Positions 39,779 to 48,072 are shown, numbered from the stretch's first letter. The stretch: DNA of 64,000 nt from Lentibacillus salicampi (GCF_004565465.1 NZ_SRHY01000006.1:1-64000); one strand, 5' to 3'. Notes: generated from the sequence alone by a model not told the origin. Translations and numbers: made by a program.

Positions 39779-39892
39779 GAAAAAAATCATTTCAAAGGCT
39801 TGTATTAATTGAAAGATCCCTCTCAGCCAACTCCAATAAATATTATAATTAAACCAGCAATCTGATGTAATTAAATAAAGGCGGTGATTCTT

Positions 39893-40000
39893 ATGTTAGA
39901 CCAACAAAACCATGAATCCAAACGAAAAGACGACTGGATCGACAAATGGGTTAAGATGACCGGCGAGCGGGCAAGAATTGATGCTAAAGCATTTCAATAG
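39893..40000 (+). CDS. small hypothetical protein, 35 residues
   Basis: MLDQQNHESKRKDDWIDKWV followed by KMTGERARIDAKAFQ is preceded by GGCGGTGATTCTT at suitable spacing and followed by AAAACC...GGTTTTTT (about 40023-40060), which can form a terminator. The peptide is hydrophilic, with no known motif. A strong ribosome site and terminator make it plausible; no homologue is recognised. Confidence 0.45.
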   Translation: MLDQQNHESKRKDDWIDKWVKMTGERARIDAKAFQ

Positions 40001-40075
40001 GATTAACTGTCGGACAATAACCAAAACCTGTTCCCTTATTGCGGATAATCGGTTTTTTATTGTATAAATTTCAAC

Positions 40076-40138
40076 TTCCCCAAATATTATTTATTCCGCA
40101 CACGCGCCCTTCGGAATACTCTGTTATATTATTTTTAC
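40076..40138 (-). repeat. degenerate repeat C, copy 4
   Basis: TTATTTATTCCGCACACGCGCCC and the following TGTTATATTATTTT resemble the core of copies 1-3. It is the weakest copy and lies 3' of the gene at 40258. Confidence 0.45.
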
Positions 40139-40257
40139 CATAAAAACACCCTTTGGACAATACAAACTCAAAGGGCAAAATGGTACAATTTTTCATAAAT
40201 GGTGATGCTTATTTTAACAACATTGTTCAGAAAGCACTTGATTTTTTCAAAACACCT

Positions 40258-41016
40258 TTACACTGCCCTCTCCGCTCTATTGACGATAAAAAGATAAATA
40301 CCAATTCCGCCAAAACTGATCAATGTACTTAATACCAGCACCGTTTGCTGATCTAAAGCAGTCAGTCCAAGCAAGTATTCGGGCAGCACCAATAGTGTTA
40401 AAATAATCGGCAGCACCCAGGTCTTCGCCCACCAGGAGATGCCAACAATGAACACGACGATAGCCATTGCTGTCAAAATAGTACCAGCCACCCCGAAATG
40501 AATTACGGGGGTTTCAACAGCCCGATTAAAATAAATCAACCCGACAAAAAAGCCGATTGGAACAAGTGTCAATACAGACAAAACACCGATCTCTTTCCAC
40601 TTTGAAAGCTGATTTCCTGAGATATACTTAAACGCAGTTAGAGTACCAACTATAAAAATACCACCTATGACAACATGACCTGCCAATTCAAGCAGTGAAT
40701 AGGAAAGCGGGCCCTCCATCAAATCATTAGCCAGTGTAAAAGAAAATGAGCCAAAGATGATGATTACAATATACTTAAACCATGATTTGAAATCAGCAGG
40801 CATTTCATCTGACAACTGTTCCATATAGGCCTTTGGCGAGTGGCCGACAATTTTTTCCACTGATTTTCCCTTTTGCTCTGCCTCCATTAAATGAACTTCC
40901 AATTCCTCGACGATTTCGTCAATTTCGTCCGAATGCTTGCCACTGGAAAATAAATATACCCGCAAGTCTTCCAGGAATTTTCTGCTTTTAGCGGACAGTT
41001 CGGTTTCTGCATACAT
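40258..41016 (-). CDS. HAAS-type membrane protein paired with PadR
   Basis: A 252-residue protein: an N-terminal soluble segment (about 1-85) with SRKFLEDLRVYLFSSGKHSDEIDEIVEELEVHLMEAE, the alpha-helical HAAS/DUF1700-like pattern, then six or so membrane helices. Such proteins are commonly encoded after PadR regulators and may sense or transduce an envelope signal; the function is unknown. The ATG at 41016 follows GGGAGGGG. Four bases separate it from the padR stop. Confidence 0.8.
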   Translation of the reverse strand: MYAETELSAKSRKFLEDLRVYLFSSGKHSDEIDEIVEELEVHLMEAEQKGKSVEKIVGHSPKAYMEQLSDEMPADFKSWFKYIVIIIFGSFSFTLANDLMEGPLSYSLLELAGHVVIGGIFIVGTLTAFKYISGNQLSKWKEIGVLSVLTLVPIGFFVGLIYFNRAVETPVIHFGVAGTILTAMAIVVFIVGISWWAKTWVLPIILTLLVLPEYLLGLTALDQQTVLVLSTLISFGGIGIYLFIVNRAERAV

Positions 41017-41020
41017 ACTA

Positions 41021-41371
41021 TCAACCCCTCCCCTGAGATTCATCAGATGCTGTTTCATGTTTCAGTACCCGATTAACGTTCGTCTGCAAGTATTCCCAAC
41101 GCCCGATGAAATGTTCCAGCTCCTGTTCTCCTTTTGCAGTCAGGGAATAGTACTTTCGTTTCGGTCCAGCCGTTGACTTTTTTCGGGTGGATGTTACCAG
41201 TTCCTCTTTCTGCATCCTTAGCAAGAGCGGATAAATCGTCCCTTCACTTAACGCATCGAAGCCATACAATTCCAGCTGTTCAGCCAGCTCATAGCCATAT
41301 ACTTCACGATCCTTAATGATTGCCAGTAAGCAGCCATCCAGAATCCCTTTCATCATCTGCGTTGTGGACAA
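41021..41371 (-). CDS. PadR-family transcriptional regulator
   Basis: A 116-residue winged-helix regulator: MMKGILDGCLLAIIKDREVYGYELAEQL, LSEGTIYPLLLRMQKEELV and the wing AGPKRKYYSLTAKGEQEL are diagnostic. The start is a TTG at 41371 with GAGGTGAG six bases upstream. A strong inverted repeat sits upstream and probably serves for autorepression. Confidence 0.92.
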   Translation of the reverse strand: MSTTQMMKGILDGCLLAIIKDREVYGYELAEQLELYGFDALSEGTIYPLLLRMQKEELVTSTRKKSTAGPKRKYYSLTAKGEQELEHFIGRWEYLQTNVNRVLKHETASDESQGRG

Positions 41372-41411
41372 AGGTATCTCACCTCACTTGTATGTCTTGT
41401 ATTGCAAGGTA

Positions 41412-41442
41412 TACAAGGTATTATAACTGTTAATACCTTGTA
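41412..41442. promoter_or_regulatory. PadR operator
   Basis: TACAAGGTATTA (41412-41423) and TAATACCTTGTA (41431-41442) are a perfect 12-bp inverted repeat, and a further half-site (TTGCAAGGTATA) lies just to the left. Such ATACAAGGTAT-type sequences are typical for PadR proteins. Confidence 0.75.
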
Positions 41443-41495
41443 AAGCAAGACTTTGTGAAAAAAAGTCTTTCAGAAGTCAGAGGTTAGGAGCAGAA

Positions 41496-41665
41496 GTGTT
41501 GACCCGTCAAAACACAAAGAAAATGGAAATGCCACGCCATGGGTTCGGTTTGGCGTTGCTGTTTTCTTTGGCCTCTTCATCATGCTCAATGCGCTCCCCA
41601 TCCTTTACTTTTCCCCAATATACGTACCCGGAATTATTGGAAAGGTAGTTATCCAGATTACCTTT
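41496..41665 (+). pseudogene. possible frameshifted membrane-protein remnant
   Basis: AGGAG lies five bases before a GTG opening MLTRQNTKKMEMPRHGFG (41496 onward). A one-base frame change near 41560 then gives VAVFFGLFIMLNALPILYF and SPIYVPGIIGK, a plausible membrane segment, before running into the SDR gene on the other strand. It is divergent from padR and may share its operator. No intact family is recognised, so it is a tentative decayed gene. Confidence 0.3.
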
Positions 41666-41690
41666 CATCGCTGTTTCAATAACCTTATCT

Positions 41691-42482
41691 TCACCTTAAA
41701 ACACTTCCCCCGGATATTTTCACGGATTCGCCCACAATGTTCGCCGCTGCATCTGTTAGCAAAAAGGCGATGGTGTTGGCCACCTCATCCGGTTTTGTCA
41801 TGCGCCCCGACGGAATCGAATCCTTCACCACTTCTGAAAGCGAACGATTTTGCCGCTCCGCTTTTTTCTGAGCAGAAGCCCGTCCCATTTCCGTGTCAAC
41901 AAATCCCGGGCTGACGGCATTGACCCGGATACCATGCTCAATTGCTTCCAGTGCCAGCGAATGGGTGAAACCAGTCATGGCGAATTTTGAGCCAGCATAT
42001 GCTGTTCCGCCATACGTACCGCGCAAGCCGGACAGTGATGTTACATTAACAATGGCTCCTTTTTTCTGCTGCTTCATTGACTGATAAACCACTTGGGTCA
42101 ACAAGACAGCTGATGTGTAATTCACATGCATCACCCGTTCCAGATCATCTTGTTCAAGCTGTTCAACAGGTCCTCCACCTGAGATCCCGGCATTGTTGAC
42201 CAGTAATGAAATCGGCCCGCACGCCTTCTCAGCACTTTGCACAAGTTCATGGCGTTCCTCGTCATTCCCGAGATCTGCCGCATAAGTATAGACATGAGCA
42301 AAAGGAGTCGATTCATGAATTTCCGCGGTCAGCTGCTTTAGTTTATGTTTGCGTCTTCCTGTCAGGGTAACAGATGCGCCCATTCCAGCAAGGACTTTCG
42401 CGGTTTCAGAGCCAATCCCGCCCGTTGCGCCGGTGACCAGGACGTGCTCTCCTTTCAAAGCATCATGTGCAAAAACAGCCAT
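41691..42482 (-). CDS. short-chain dehydrogenase/reductase
   Basis: A 263-residue NAD(P)-dependent oxidoreductase with cofactor motif TGATGGIGSETAKVL, NNAG in LLVNNAGISGGG, catalytic Ser in NVTSLSG and YxxxK in TAYAGSKFAMTGF. It is FabG-like in appearance; the substrate is unknown. The ATG at 42482 follows GGAGGAG. It lies 119 bp downstream of pta on the same strand. Confidence 0.9.
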   Translation of the reverse strand: MAVFAHDALKGEHVLVTGATGGIGSETAKVLAGMGASVTLTGRRKHKLKQLTAEIHESTPFAHVYTYAADLGNDEERHELVQSAEKACGPISLLVNNAGISGGGPVEQLEQDDLERVMHVNYTSAVLLTQVVYQSMKQQKKGAIVNVTSLSGLRGTYGGTAYAGSKFAMTGFTHSLALEAIEHGIRVNAVSPGFVDTEMGRASAQKKAERQNRSLSEVVKDSIPSGRMTKPDEVANTIAFLLTDAAANIVGESVKISGGSVLR

Positions 42483-42601
42483 TTCTATCTCCTCCCTCAA
42501 ATTTCCAAAAGTGTACTTGATTGACCTGTCGTTCCACCCCGCCGGCACGAGACGCTGACCTATAAACAAAGCGCACAGCCCCACGCTGCACGCTTCCTTC
42601 A

Positions 42602-43570
42602 CTACGCCTGTGCTGCTGTGATCAGCGCCAGGTTATAAACATCCTCAGCACTGCAGCCGCGCGACAGGTCATTAACCGGTTTGTTCAGGCCCTGCAAAAT
42701 CGGTCCGACCGCTTCAAACTCACCCAGCCGCTGGGCGATTTTATATCCAATGTTGCCCGCTTCAAGGCTTGGGAAAATAAAGACGTTTGCATCGCCTCTG
42801 ATTTCAGAGTCCGGTGCTTTTTTCTTAGCCACACTCGGAACAAATGCAGCGTCAAACTGAAACTCGCCATCGATGATAAGTGATGGATTTTTTTCCTTTG
42901 CGAGCTCCAAAGCATTGACCACTTTCTCGGTTTCTTCCGACTGTGCTGAGCCTTTTGTGGAAAAGCTGAGCATGGCAATCCGCGGATCAACATCAAACAG
43001 TTCAGCAGTATTGGCGCTTTCCGCCGCAATTTCGGCTAAGTCCTGGCTGTCTGGGTTCATGTTAATCGCGCAATCGGCGAACACATACTTTTCATCGTTG
43101 CGGACCATGATAAATACACCGGATGTTTTCTGAATACCATCCTTCGTTTTAATGATCTGCAGCGCCGGTCGTACAGTGTCGGCGGTTGAATGTGTCGCAC
43201 CACTGACAAGACCGTCCGCCTTATCCAAATAAACAAGCATCGTTCCGAAATAATTTTTATCCAGCAATGCCTGCCGTGCCTGATCAGTGGTTACTTTGCC
43301 TTTCCGCCGTTCGACAAACGCGTCAACCATCGCATCAAATTCCGGAAAATTATGCGGATCCAACAATTCGCACGCCGAAACATCAATCTCTGCAGATTCA
43401 GCCTTTTGCCTGATTTCGTGTTCGTCACCCAGCAATATCGGTGTCACAATTCCCGCAGCACCGAGCTGACTGGCAGCTGTCAATATACGTTCATCGCGCC
43501 CCTCGGGGAAAACAATTTTTTTAGTGGTATTTTTTAAGCGAACCTTTATTTGCTCAAAAAGATTACTCAT
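42602..43570 (-). CDS. pta: phosphate acetyltransferase
   Basis: Pta interconverts acetyl-CoA and acetyl phosphate for overflow acetate production. The 322-residue single-domain enzyme starts MSNLFEQIKVRLK and has IVFPEGRDERIL, VSGATHSTADTVRPALQ and the C-terminal PVNDLSRGCSAEDVYNLA. The ATG at 43570 follows AGGAGGTG. It lies head to head with hemQ, as in B. subtilis. Confidence 0.95.
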   Translation of the reverse strand: MSNLFEQIKVRLKNTTKKIVFPEGRDERILTAASQLGAAGIVTPILLGDEHEIRQKAESAEIDVSACELLDPHNFPEFDAMVDAFVERRKGKVTTDQARQALLDKNYFGTMLVYLDKADGLVSGATHSTADTVRPALQIIKTKDGIQKTSGVFIMVRNDEKYVFADCAINMNPDSQDLAEIAAESANTAELFDVDPRIAMLSFSTKGSAQSEETEKVVNALELAKEKNPSLIIDGEFQFDAAFVPSVAKKKAPDSEIRGDANVFIFPSLEAGNIGYKIAQRLGEFEAVGPILQGLNKPVNDLSRGCSAEDVYNLALITAAQA

Positions 43571-43813
43571 GACAAGCACCTCCTGTAGCCTATCATATCG
43601 TGAAACAGTTAATCCTGAAAACAAATGACACCCGATTGTCATTCATTTTTGACAGTAACATGACAAGCATCCTATTTTCATGCTTATCGTACCCTAAATA
43701 TGATATAGTTAAAACACATGGGAAACAACCTGACGATTCGGCATATTTTCATTTGAAATTGAAGATCGGATGACAAGATGCATGGTAAACAATCAGATGA
43801 TAAAGTGAAACTT

Positions 43814-43856
43814 CATTCAGTGGGGGTTTTACTGCCCGTTAAGGCGGGGTAAATAG
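43814..43856 (+). repeat. repeated motif D, copy 1 (upstream of hemQ)
   Basis: CATTCAGT, then CTGCCCGTTAAGGCGGG and GTAAATAG recur at 46641-46677. The motif lies about 30 bp upstream of the hemQ start. Confidence 0.6.
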
Positions 43857-43884
43857 TGTAAACGAGTAAAGGAGCGATTTTTTT

Positions 43885-44625
43885 ATGGCAGCTGAAGCAG
43901 TTAAAACATTGGATGGCTGGTATTGCCTGCATGACATGCGGACGATCGACTGGACGTCATGGAAAATGGCAGACTCACACGAACGCCAAAAAGCAATTGA
44001 TGAATTCAAAAACCTCCTGGCGAAATGGGAAGAAGTCGAAGCAGCAGAAAACGGCAGTCATGTTCTCTATAAAATCGTCGGCCAGAAAGCTGACATCATG
44101 TTCATGTTTTTGCGGCCAACGATGAATGAGCTGACGGATATTGAAACGGAATTCAATAAATCAAAATTTGCGGAGTTCCTGCGTCCGGCACATTCCTATG
44201 TCTCTGTTGTAGAGATTTCACAATACAGCGGCAGAGCTTCTGCGGATGATCCAAAGACACGGGAACGACTCTACCCGATATTGCCGAAATGGGAACATGT
44301 ATCGTTTTACCCGATGGACAAACGGCGCAAGGGTGAGGAAAACTGGTACGCACTTGATTTCAAGGAACGGGCCAAACTGCTTTATGAACATTCGAAAACC
44401 GGCCGCCAATACGCCGGCGAAGTAAAGCAGATCATTACCGGGTCATTCGGCTTTGATGACTGGGAGTGGGGCGTCACCCTGTTTGCCCATGACCCCCTGC
44501 AGTTGAAAAAAATCGTCTACGAAATGCGCTTTGACGAAGTGAGTGCCCTCTATGGCGAGTTTGGAGAATTCTTCGTCGGCAACCACCTTGCAAAAGAAGA
44601 CATTGATACTTACCTGCACGTTTAA
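43885..44625 (+). CDS. hemQ: coproheme decarboxylase HemQ
   Basis: HemQ converts Fe-coproporphyrin III to haem b by two decarboxylations, the last step of the Gram-positive haem pathway. The 246-residue chlorite-dismutase-fold protein has the catalytic Tyr in [11 protein letters not shown], the proximal His region [16 protein letters not shown] and [20 protein letters not shown] precedes the ATG. Divergent from pta; motif D and promoter-like AT-rich DNA lie between. Confidence 0.95.
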   Translation: MAAEAVKTLDGWYCLHDMRTIDWTSWKMADSHERQKAIDEFKNLLAKWEEVEAAENGSHVLYKIVGQKADIMFMFLRPTMNELTDIETEFNKSKFAEFLRPAHSYVSVVEISQYSGRASADDPKTRERLYPILPKWEHVSFYPMDKRRKGEENWYALDFKERAKLLYEHSKTGRQYAGEVKQIITGSFGFDDWEWGVTLFAHDPLQLKKIVYEMRFDEVSALYGEFGEFFVGNHLAKEDIDTYLHV

Positions 44626-44691
44626 ACTATTTAAAGAACGGCCTCTGAAGCACACTGGACATTGTAAGAATAGACATTAATTAAGGCAAAG

Positions 44692-44746
44692 AAAAATCCG
44701 AACGTTGATTTAAATCCCAGACTACGAATCAACGTTTGGATTTTTT
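44692..44746. terminator. terminator after hemQ
   Basis: AAAAATCCGAACGTTGATT pairs with AATCAACGTTTGGATTTTTT with one G-T pair across a 16-base loop. T-runs on both strands suit convergent use by hemQ and the anti-sigma gene. Confidence 0.85.
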
Positions 44747-44783
44747 AGTGAAATGGAGCGCCGCGTTGGCTTGCAGTAGAGTC

Positions 44784-44894
44784 GCGCGAAATAAGAGGGT
44801 TATCGCGCGATATTCAAAGAATGCCGCGCGATTTTATAACATCCTTGCGCGATATCCAGCCTGTGCCGCGCGATTTTGGGACACCTTCGCGCGA
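44784..44894 (-). repeat. 21-bp periodic array 2 (six GCGCGA cores)
   Basis: GCGCGA begins at 44784, 44805, 44826, 44847, 44868 and 44889, an exact 21-bp step each time. The bases between the cores vary. The array ends 28 bp before the anti-sigma stop codon. Confidence 0.9.
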
Positions 44895-44921
44895 AACTCT
44901 ATTTTTCCAGTCTCAAATCGT

Positions 44922-46064
44922 TTAATCCCAATTCCAGAACTCAACTTCGTCCACTTTCAACTCTTTAATCAACTGTTCGTTTTGCAGTTTCAATATTTCT
45001 TTTGTGGGCCCGGTGATAACGGCTCCGTAGTGCTGTATACCGTTACTTTTGAGAAAGTTAATGCTTTCTTCAAGCCGCAAGTCTCCAAAGGTTAGTTGAT
45101 TCGCTTTTTTCTCATGGTCTTGCAGAAAACGTAATGTTTTCATAAACTGGTCATGAAGCATATTCTGATCTCCTTCAGTGTATGCTGGTGATGAAGCACT
45201 TTCCGAAACCGTTGTGCTACCAAACAATCCCTCTTCCTCTTCGTGTGATTGTGTAATCATGTCATCTTCATGCCATATTGGGTGACTCGGAAAACCGATG
45301 GGATTAGAAATGACGTCGTTATTCCCGGATGATTCCATGCCGGTATCAACAGCAAGCCATAAAAGATTCATCTGCTTACCTGAAAATAGTTGTTCTACGT
45401 CCTTTGATTCCAATAATTCATCAAATGATACATAGGCGGAAACGACCGTTCCTTCCGGGAGTTTTTCTAATTGATCCCAATCTGAGTTAAAGCTTTCGTC
45501 AGATTCGGGGTGGAAAAAAAAGGCGGATTGGTTTTGTGATTTGTTTCCCATGTATGATCGTTCCGGAAAAGTCATAGAGGAGAAAAGAAAATTCACTTCT
45601 AAGTCACCAACTTTTATGGTTTCATTTCCGATTTGTTTTTTAATATCTCTTGTTGCTTCTAAACCAAAATAGGGTTTCGTAATTGTGCTTGTTCCTCCGA
45701 GATAACCATAAGGATCTGTAACAGTCAGCGTGTGATCAATTACCTCTCTGAGTTCATCCACTCGATCTGGATTGCCCCACGAATAATATACCGCGGTTAA
45801 CACAGAAGACAAAATTATAATTAGCATAAATATCCCTAAGGCAGTAAGCGCTGTTTGAAATCGTGCTTTCCATTTGCCTTTTCGGACAATTCTTCGCTGC
45901 TTTTTGTTACTTATAGCAGATTCTGGTTGCTCATCCGGCTTATTTTCCAACGTTTCCTGGTAACTTTCCAGTTTTTCCAATTCTTTTTCAAACGCTTCTA
46001 ATTCCTGGTCAGTAAGCTCTCCTTTTTCATAAGCTTCCAGTTTTCGGTTAAACTCATCGTTCAC
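44922..46064 (-). CDS. yhdL: anti-sigma factor (YhdL-like)
   Basis: A 380-residue single-pass membrane protein with a cytoplasmic N-terminal part rich in Glu (EAYEKGELTDQELEAFEKELEKLESYQ, the sigma-regulator N domain), a membrane helix at about 70-92, and a large extracytoplasmic domain. Length and layout match B. subtilis YhdL, which holds SigM inactive; a YhdK-like partner is not seen. It overlaps the sigma gene by four bases. Confidence 0.85.
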   Translation of the reverse strand: MNDEFNRKLEAYEKGELTDQELEAFEKELEKLESYQETLENKPDEQPESAISNKKQRRIVRKGKWKARFQTALTALGIFMLIIILSSVLTAVYYSWGNPDRVDELREVIDHTLTVTDPYGYLGGTSTITKPYFGLEATRDIKKQIGNETIKVGDLEVNFLFSSMTFPERSYMGNKSQNQSAFFFHPESDESFNSDWDQLEKLPEGTVVSAYVSFDELLESKDVEQLFSGKQMNLLWLAVDTGMESSGNNDVISNPIGFPSHPIWHEDDMITQSHEEEEGLFGSTTVSESASSPAYTEGDQNMLHDQFMKTLRFLQDHEKKANQLTFGDLRLEESINFLKSNGIQHYGAVITGPTKEILKLQNEQLIKELKVDEVEFWNWD

Positions 46065-46555
46065 TTTTCTCCCGCCTTTCTATTTCTGATTCGCTGTCTG
46101 CCACGGAACAGCAGCACTTTAAAATAAGGTTGCCTAACATTCATGACAAGAGCTGCTTCACGATAGGACAATCCGTGAAAATCATGTAAGAGTACAGCAT
46201 ATTGATATTTCTCGGGTAAATCTTTCAGCATCTCAATAATTCCCCGTATCTCATCATGAATGACAACCGTTTCTTCTGTTGCTTTCTTTCTGTCAAACAG
46301 AGTTGAGAAGAAACTTTGTTCTTTGACAGCCGTCCGCTTATGCTTTCGGTAATGATCAATGAAAGCATTATGTGCGACAGTAAAAAGCCATGTTTTTATG
46401 TTTGTCGCTTCGTAGTTTTCAATATTGAGGTGGGCGCGAAAGAAGGTTTCCTGTACCAAATCCTCTGCTGTATGATGGTTGTGACACAGGGAAAGAAGAA
46501 AGCGATATATATCATGAAAATACATTTTATAAATGTCGTCTAAATTATTTGTCAC
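46061..46555 (-). CDS. sigM: ECF sigma factor (SigM-like)
   Basis: A 164-residue group 4 sigma factor: region 2 (DIYRFLLSLCHNHHTAEDLVQETFFRAH and KTWLFTVAHNAFIDHYRKHKR) and region 4 (LPEKYQYAVLLHDFHGLSYREAA). It resembles B. subtilis SigM (163 residues), which controls cell-envelope genes under salt, acid and wall-antibiotic stress. The GTG at 46555 follows GGGGGGAAG and gives the right length. An ECF-type promoter lies just upstream, so it probably controls itself. Confidence 0.87.
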   Translation of the reverse strand: MTNNLDDIYKMYFHDIYRFLLSLCHNHHTAEDLVQETFFRAHLNIENYEATNIKTWLFTVAHNAFIDHYRKHKRTAVKEQSFFSTLFDRKKATEETVVIHDEIRGIIEMLKDLPEKYQYAVLLHDFHGLSYREAALVMNVRQPYFKVLLFRGRQRIRNRKAGEK

Positions 46556-46583
46556 GCTGTTACTTCCCCCCCTCTGCACATAA

Positions 46584-46609
46584 CACGTATCAGCCATAAA
46601 AAAGTTACA
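46584..46609 (-). promoter_or_regulatory. ECF (SigM-type) autoregulatory promoter
   Basis: On the minus strand TGTAAC (46604-46609) and CGTG (46584-46587) are separated by exactly 16 bp, close to the SigM/SigW-type TGAAAC-N16-CGTC pattern. It is about 30 bp upstream of the sigma gene. Confidence 0.7.
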
Positions 46610-46640
46610 GGATTCGTTTGAATTTTGTTTGCATCAGAAC

Positions 46641-46677
46641 CATTCAGTCGGTCTGTCCGTTAAGGCGGGATAAATAG
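46641..46677 (+). repeat. repeated motif D, copy 2
   Basis: CATTCAGT, then CTGTCCGTTAAGGCGGG and ATAAATAG match 43814-43856. It lies upstream of both the sigM-like gene and the decayed cwlJ. The rest of 46678-46822 holds no gene. Confidence 0.6.
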
Positions 46678-46822
46678 ATCGGCAATTCACTTCATCTGAA
46701 ACACCAAGCACCATTTATAAATTTTTTCTCCGCTCCTGTCATCATTTCCATTCCCCTTTCATATATATATCCAGAAGACCAAACAGCTTGAGTATGAACT
46801 TAACAGACACGAGGTATTTCGT

Positions 46823-47241
46823 ATGGCAGTCATCCCAGCCACCGAAAAGGTGTCAAATTGCTGGCACGATTCATGCGTGCTGAAGGTGATGGCCGGCTCG
46901 CTATGCTGATGGTCGGCAATACCGGTGTGAACCGTGTCCGTACCGATTGTCTCGATTTTACAACTATCAATAATCTCAATGACATGGTGTTCCTGAGCCC
47001 GGGCTGATCTGAGGCAACACAACACAAAAAGGGTGTTTTCACCAATGCATACAGGAGCAAGATACACAGCCTGCACAAAGAGTCATTAATGGTGAACGAT
47101 TCCACCGGCCACCCATTCATTGTGGTTTTTCCGAGCCCAGGGAAGCTGCCCGGCACTATGGTTTGGGCAATGGAATACCAGCAGATATAAGTCACATCGC
47201 TTTATACACCAATTGAGGCTGAATGCCCAAGAGTCTATTAA
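46823..47241 (+). pseudogene. cwlJ: cwlJ (spore cortex lytic enzyme), frameshifted
   Basis: Fragments of CwlJ appear in order in different frames: MAVIPATEKVS, then LLARFMRAEGDG and MLMVGNTGVNRVRTDC, then AQRVINGER, then HSLWFFRAQGSCPALWFGQW and RYKSHRF, then FYTPIEAECPRVY and a stop. At least four frame changes and a small deletion after RAEGDG make it non-functional. The start keeps GAGGT upstream. In Bacillus cwlJ directly precedes gerQ, and gerQ follows here at 47263. The order and motif match are seen; loss of function is a firm inference unless these are sequencing errors. Confidence 0.85.
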
Positions 47242-47262
47242 TCTGTTACAGGAGGTTTTTTC

Positions 47263-47709
47263 ATGAGTGAGCAAGATCACAATGGCAACTATCCGTACGG
47301 CAGCTACTATCAGGCATATCCCTACTTCTATTATCCGCAGTCATCACCGGCGTACTATCCCGTTTACGACCCCCGACAGGATATGCAGAACCAGCCGCCG
47401 CAGCAGCAAGCTGGCCAGGGGATGTTGCCCGAGGAACAATCTTACATTGAGAATATTTTACGATTAAATGAGGGAAAACAGGCGACGGTTTATATGACAT
47501 TTGAAAACAATGCGGAATGGAATGCCAAAGTATTCCGAGGGGTTATTGAGGCAGCCGGCCGGGATCATATCATTCTTCGTGATCCACAATCAGGCAAACG
47601 ATATCTGCTTCTGATGATTTATCTGGATTATATCACCTTTGATGAAGAACTGAACTATCAATATCCATACGGTAATGACGCGCAAATGGCGCAATATCCG
47701 CCAAGGTAA
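47263..47709 (+). CDS. gerQ: spore coat protein GerQ
   Basis: GerQ is an inner coat protein, crosslinked by Tgl, needed to place CwlJ in the spore. The 148-residue protein has a Tyr/Gln/Pro-rich N-terminus (about 1-60) and the conserved GerQ domain with EEQSYIENILRLNEGKQATVYMTF and RDHIILRDPQSGKRYLLLMIYLDYITF. AGGAGG precedes the ATG. Its partner gene cwlJ just upstream is a pseudogene. Confidence 0.93.
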   Translation: MSEQDHNGNYPYGSYYQAYPYFYYPQSSPAYYPVYDPRQDMQNQPPQQQAGQGMLPEEQSYIENILRLNEGKQATVYMTFENNAEWNAKVFRGVIEAAGRDHIILRDPQSGKRYLLLMIYLDYITFDEELNYQYPYGNDAQMAQYPPR

Positions 47710-47760
47710 AAGCAGGATAAACCAATACATGCATGGAAGCCGCCTTTCTTCACGAACATA

Positions 47761-47786
47761 AAGCGCCCGACATTCATCGGGCGCTT
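47761..47786 (+). terminator. hairpin after gerQ
   Basis: AAGCGCCCGA pairs perfectly with TCGGGCGCTT around CATTCA, 50 bp beyond gerQ. The T-run is weak (GGATTTG). Confidence 0.7.
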
Positions 47787-47820
47787 GGATTTGTTATGAC
47801 ACACACAAGGGGCAATTGGG

Positions 47821-48072
47821 ATGCGAAACCCTTATGAAAAATACATCCGCATAGAATTGCTAACACTTGCACTGGCTGTTGTAATTGGGATGATCGCTAT
47901 TGTGCAGGGGTATCTGCTCATCATGTTGTTTTGTGTGTATTTGCTGGCCTTCAGCATGTTCTGTGAGGGTTTTCTTCACATCAATACCAATCATGCTGTT
48001 GATGGCTTCAAACAGTTTGTTAAAGCCGGAATGTTGATACTTATCGTGACGGTCCTTTTTTTCTCCATATGA
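47821..48072 (+). CDS. small two- or three-helix membrane protein
   Basis: An 83-residue protein with two long hydrophobic stretches (about 11-47 and 66-83). AAGGGG lies eight bases before the ATG. It falls between gerQ and ywdK, where B. subtilis has ywdJ on the other strand, but it is shorter and I cannot confirm the family. Function unknown. Confidence 0.7.
   Translation: MRNPYEKYIRIELLTLALAVVIGMIAIVQGYLLIMLFCVYLLAFSMFCEGFLHINTNHAVDGFKQFVKAGMLILIVTVLFFSI

Noticed and set aside
44784..44894. Array 2 as a CRISPR array
   Set aside because: The conserved core is six bases with 15-base intervals, far below repeat and spacer sizes, and no cas gene is present.
44736..45095. Plus-strand ORF through 21-bp array 2 (XARXXXX repeats)
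   Set aside because: Same reason: array period divisible by three. It also runs into the anti-sigma gene on the other strand.
46830..47195. 121-residue minus-strand ORF
   Set aside because: It is the antisense of the cwlJ pseudogene, whose plus-strand fragments match a real family.
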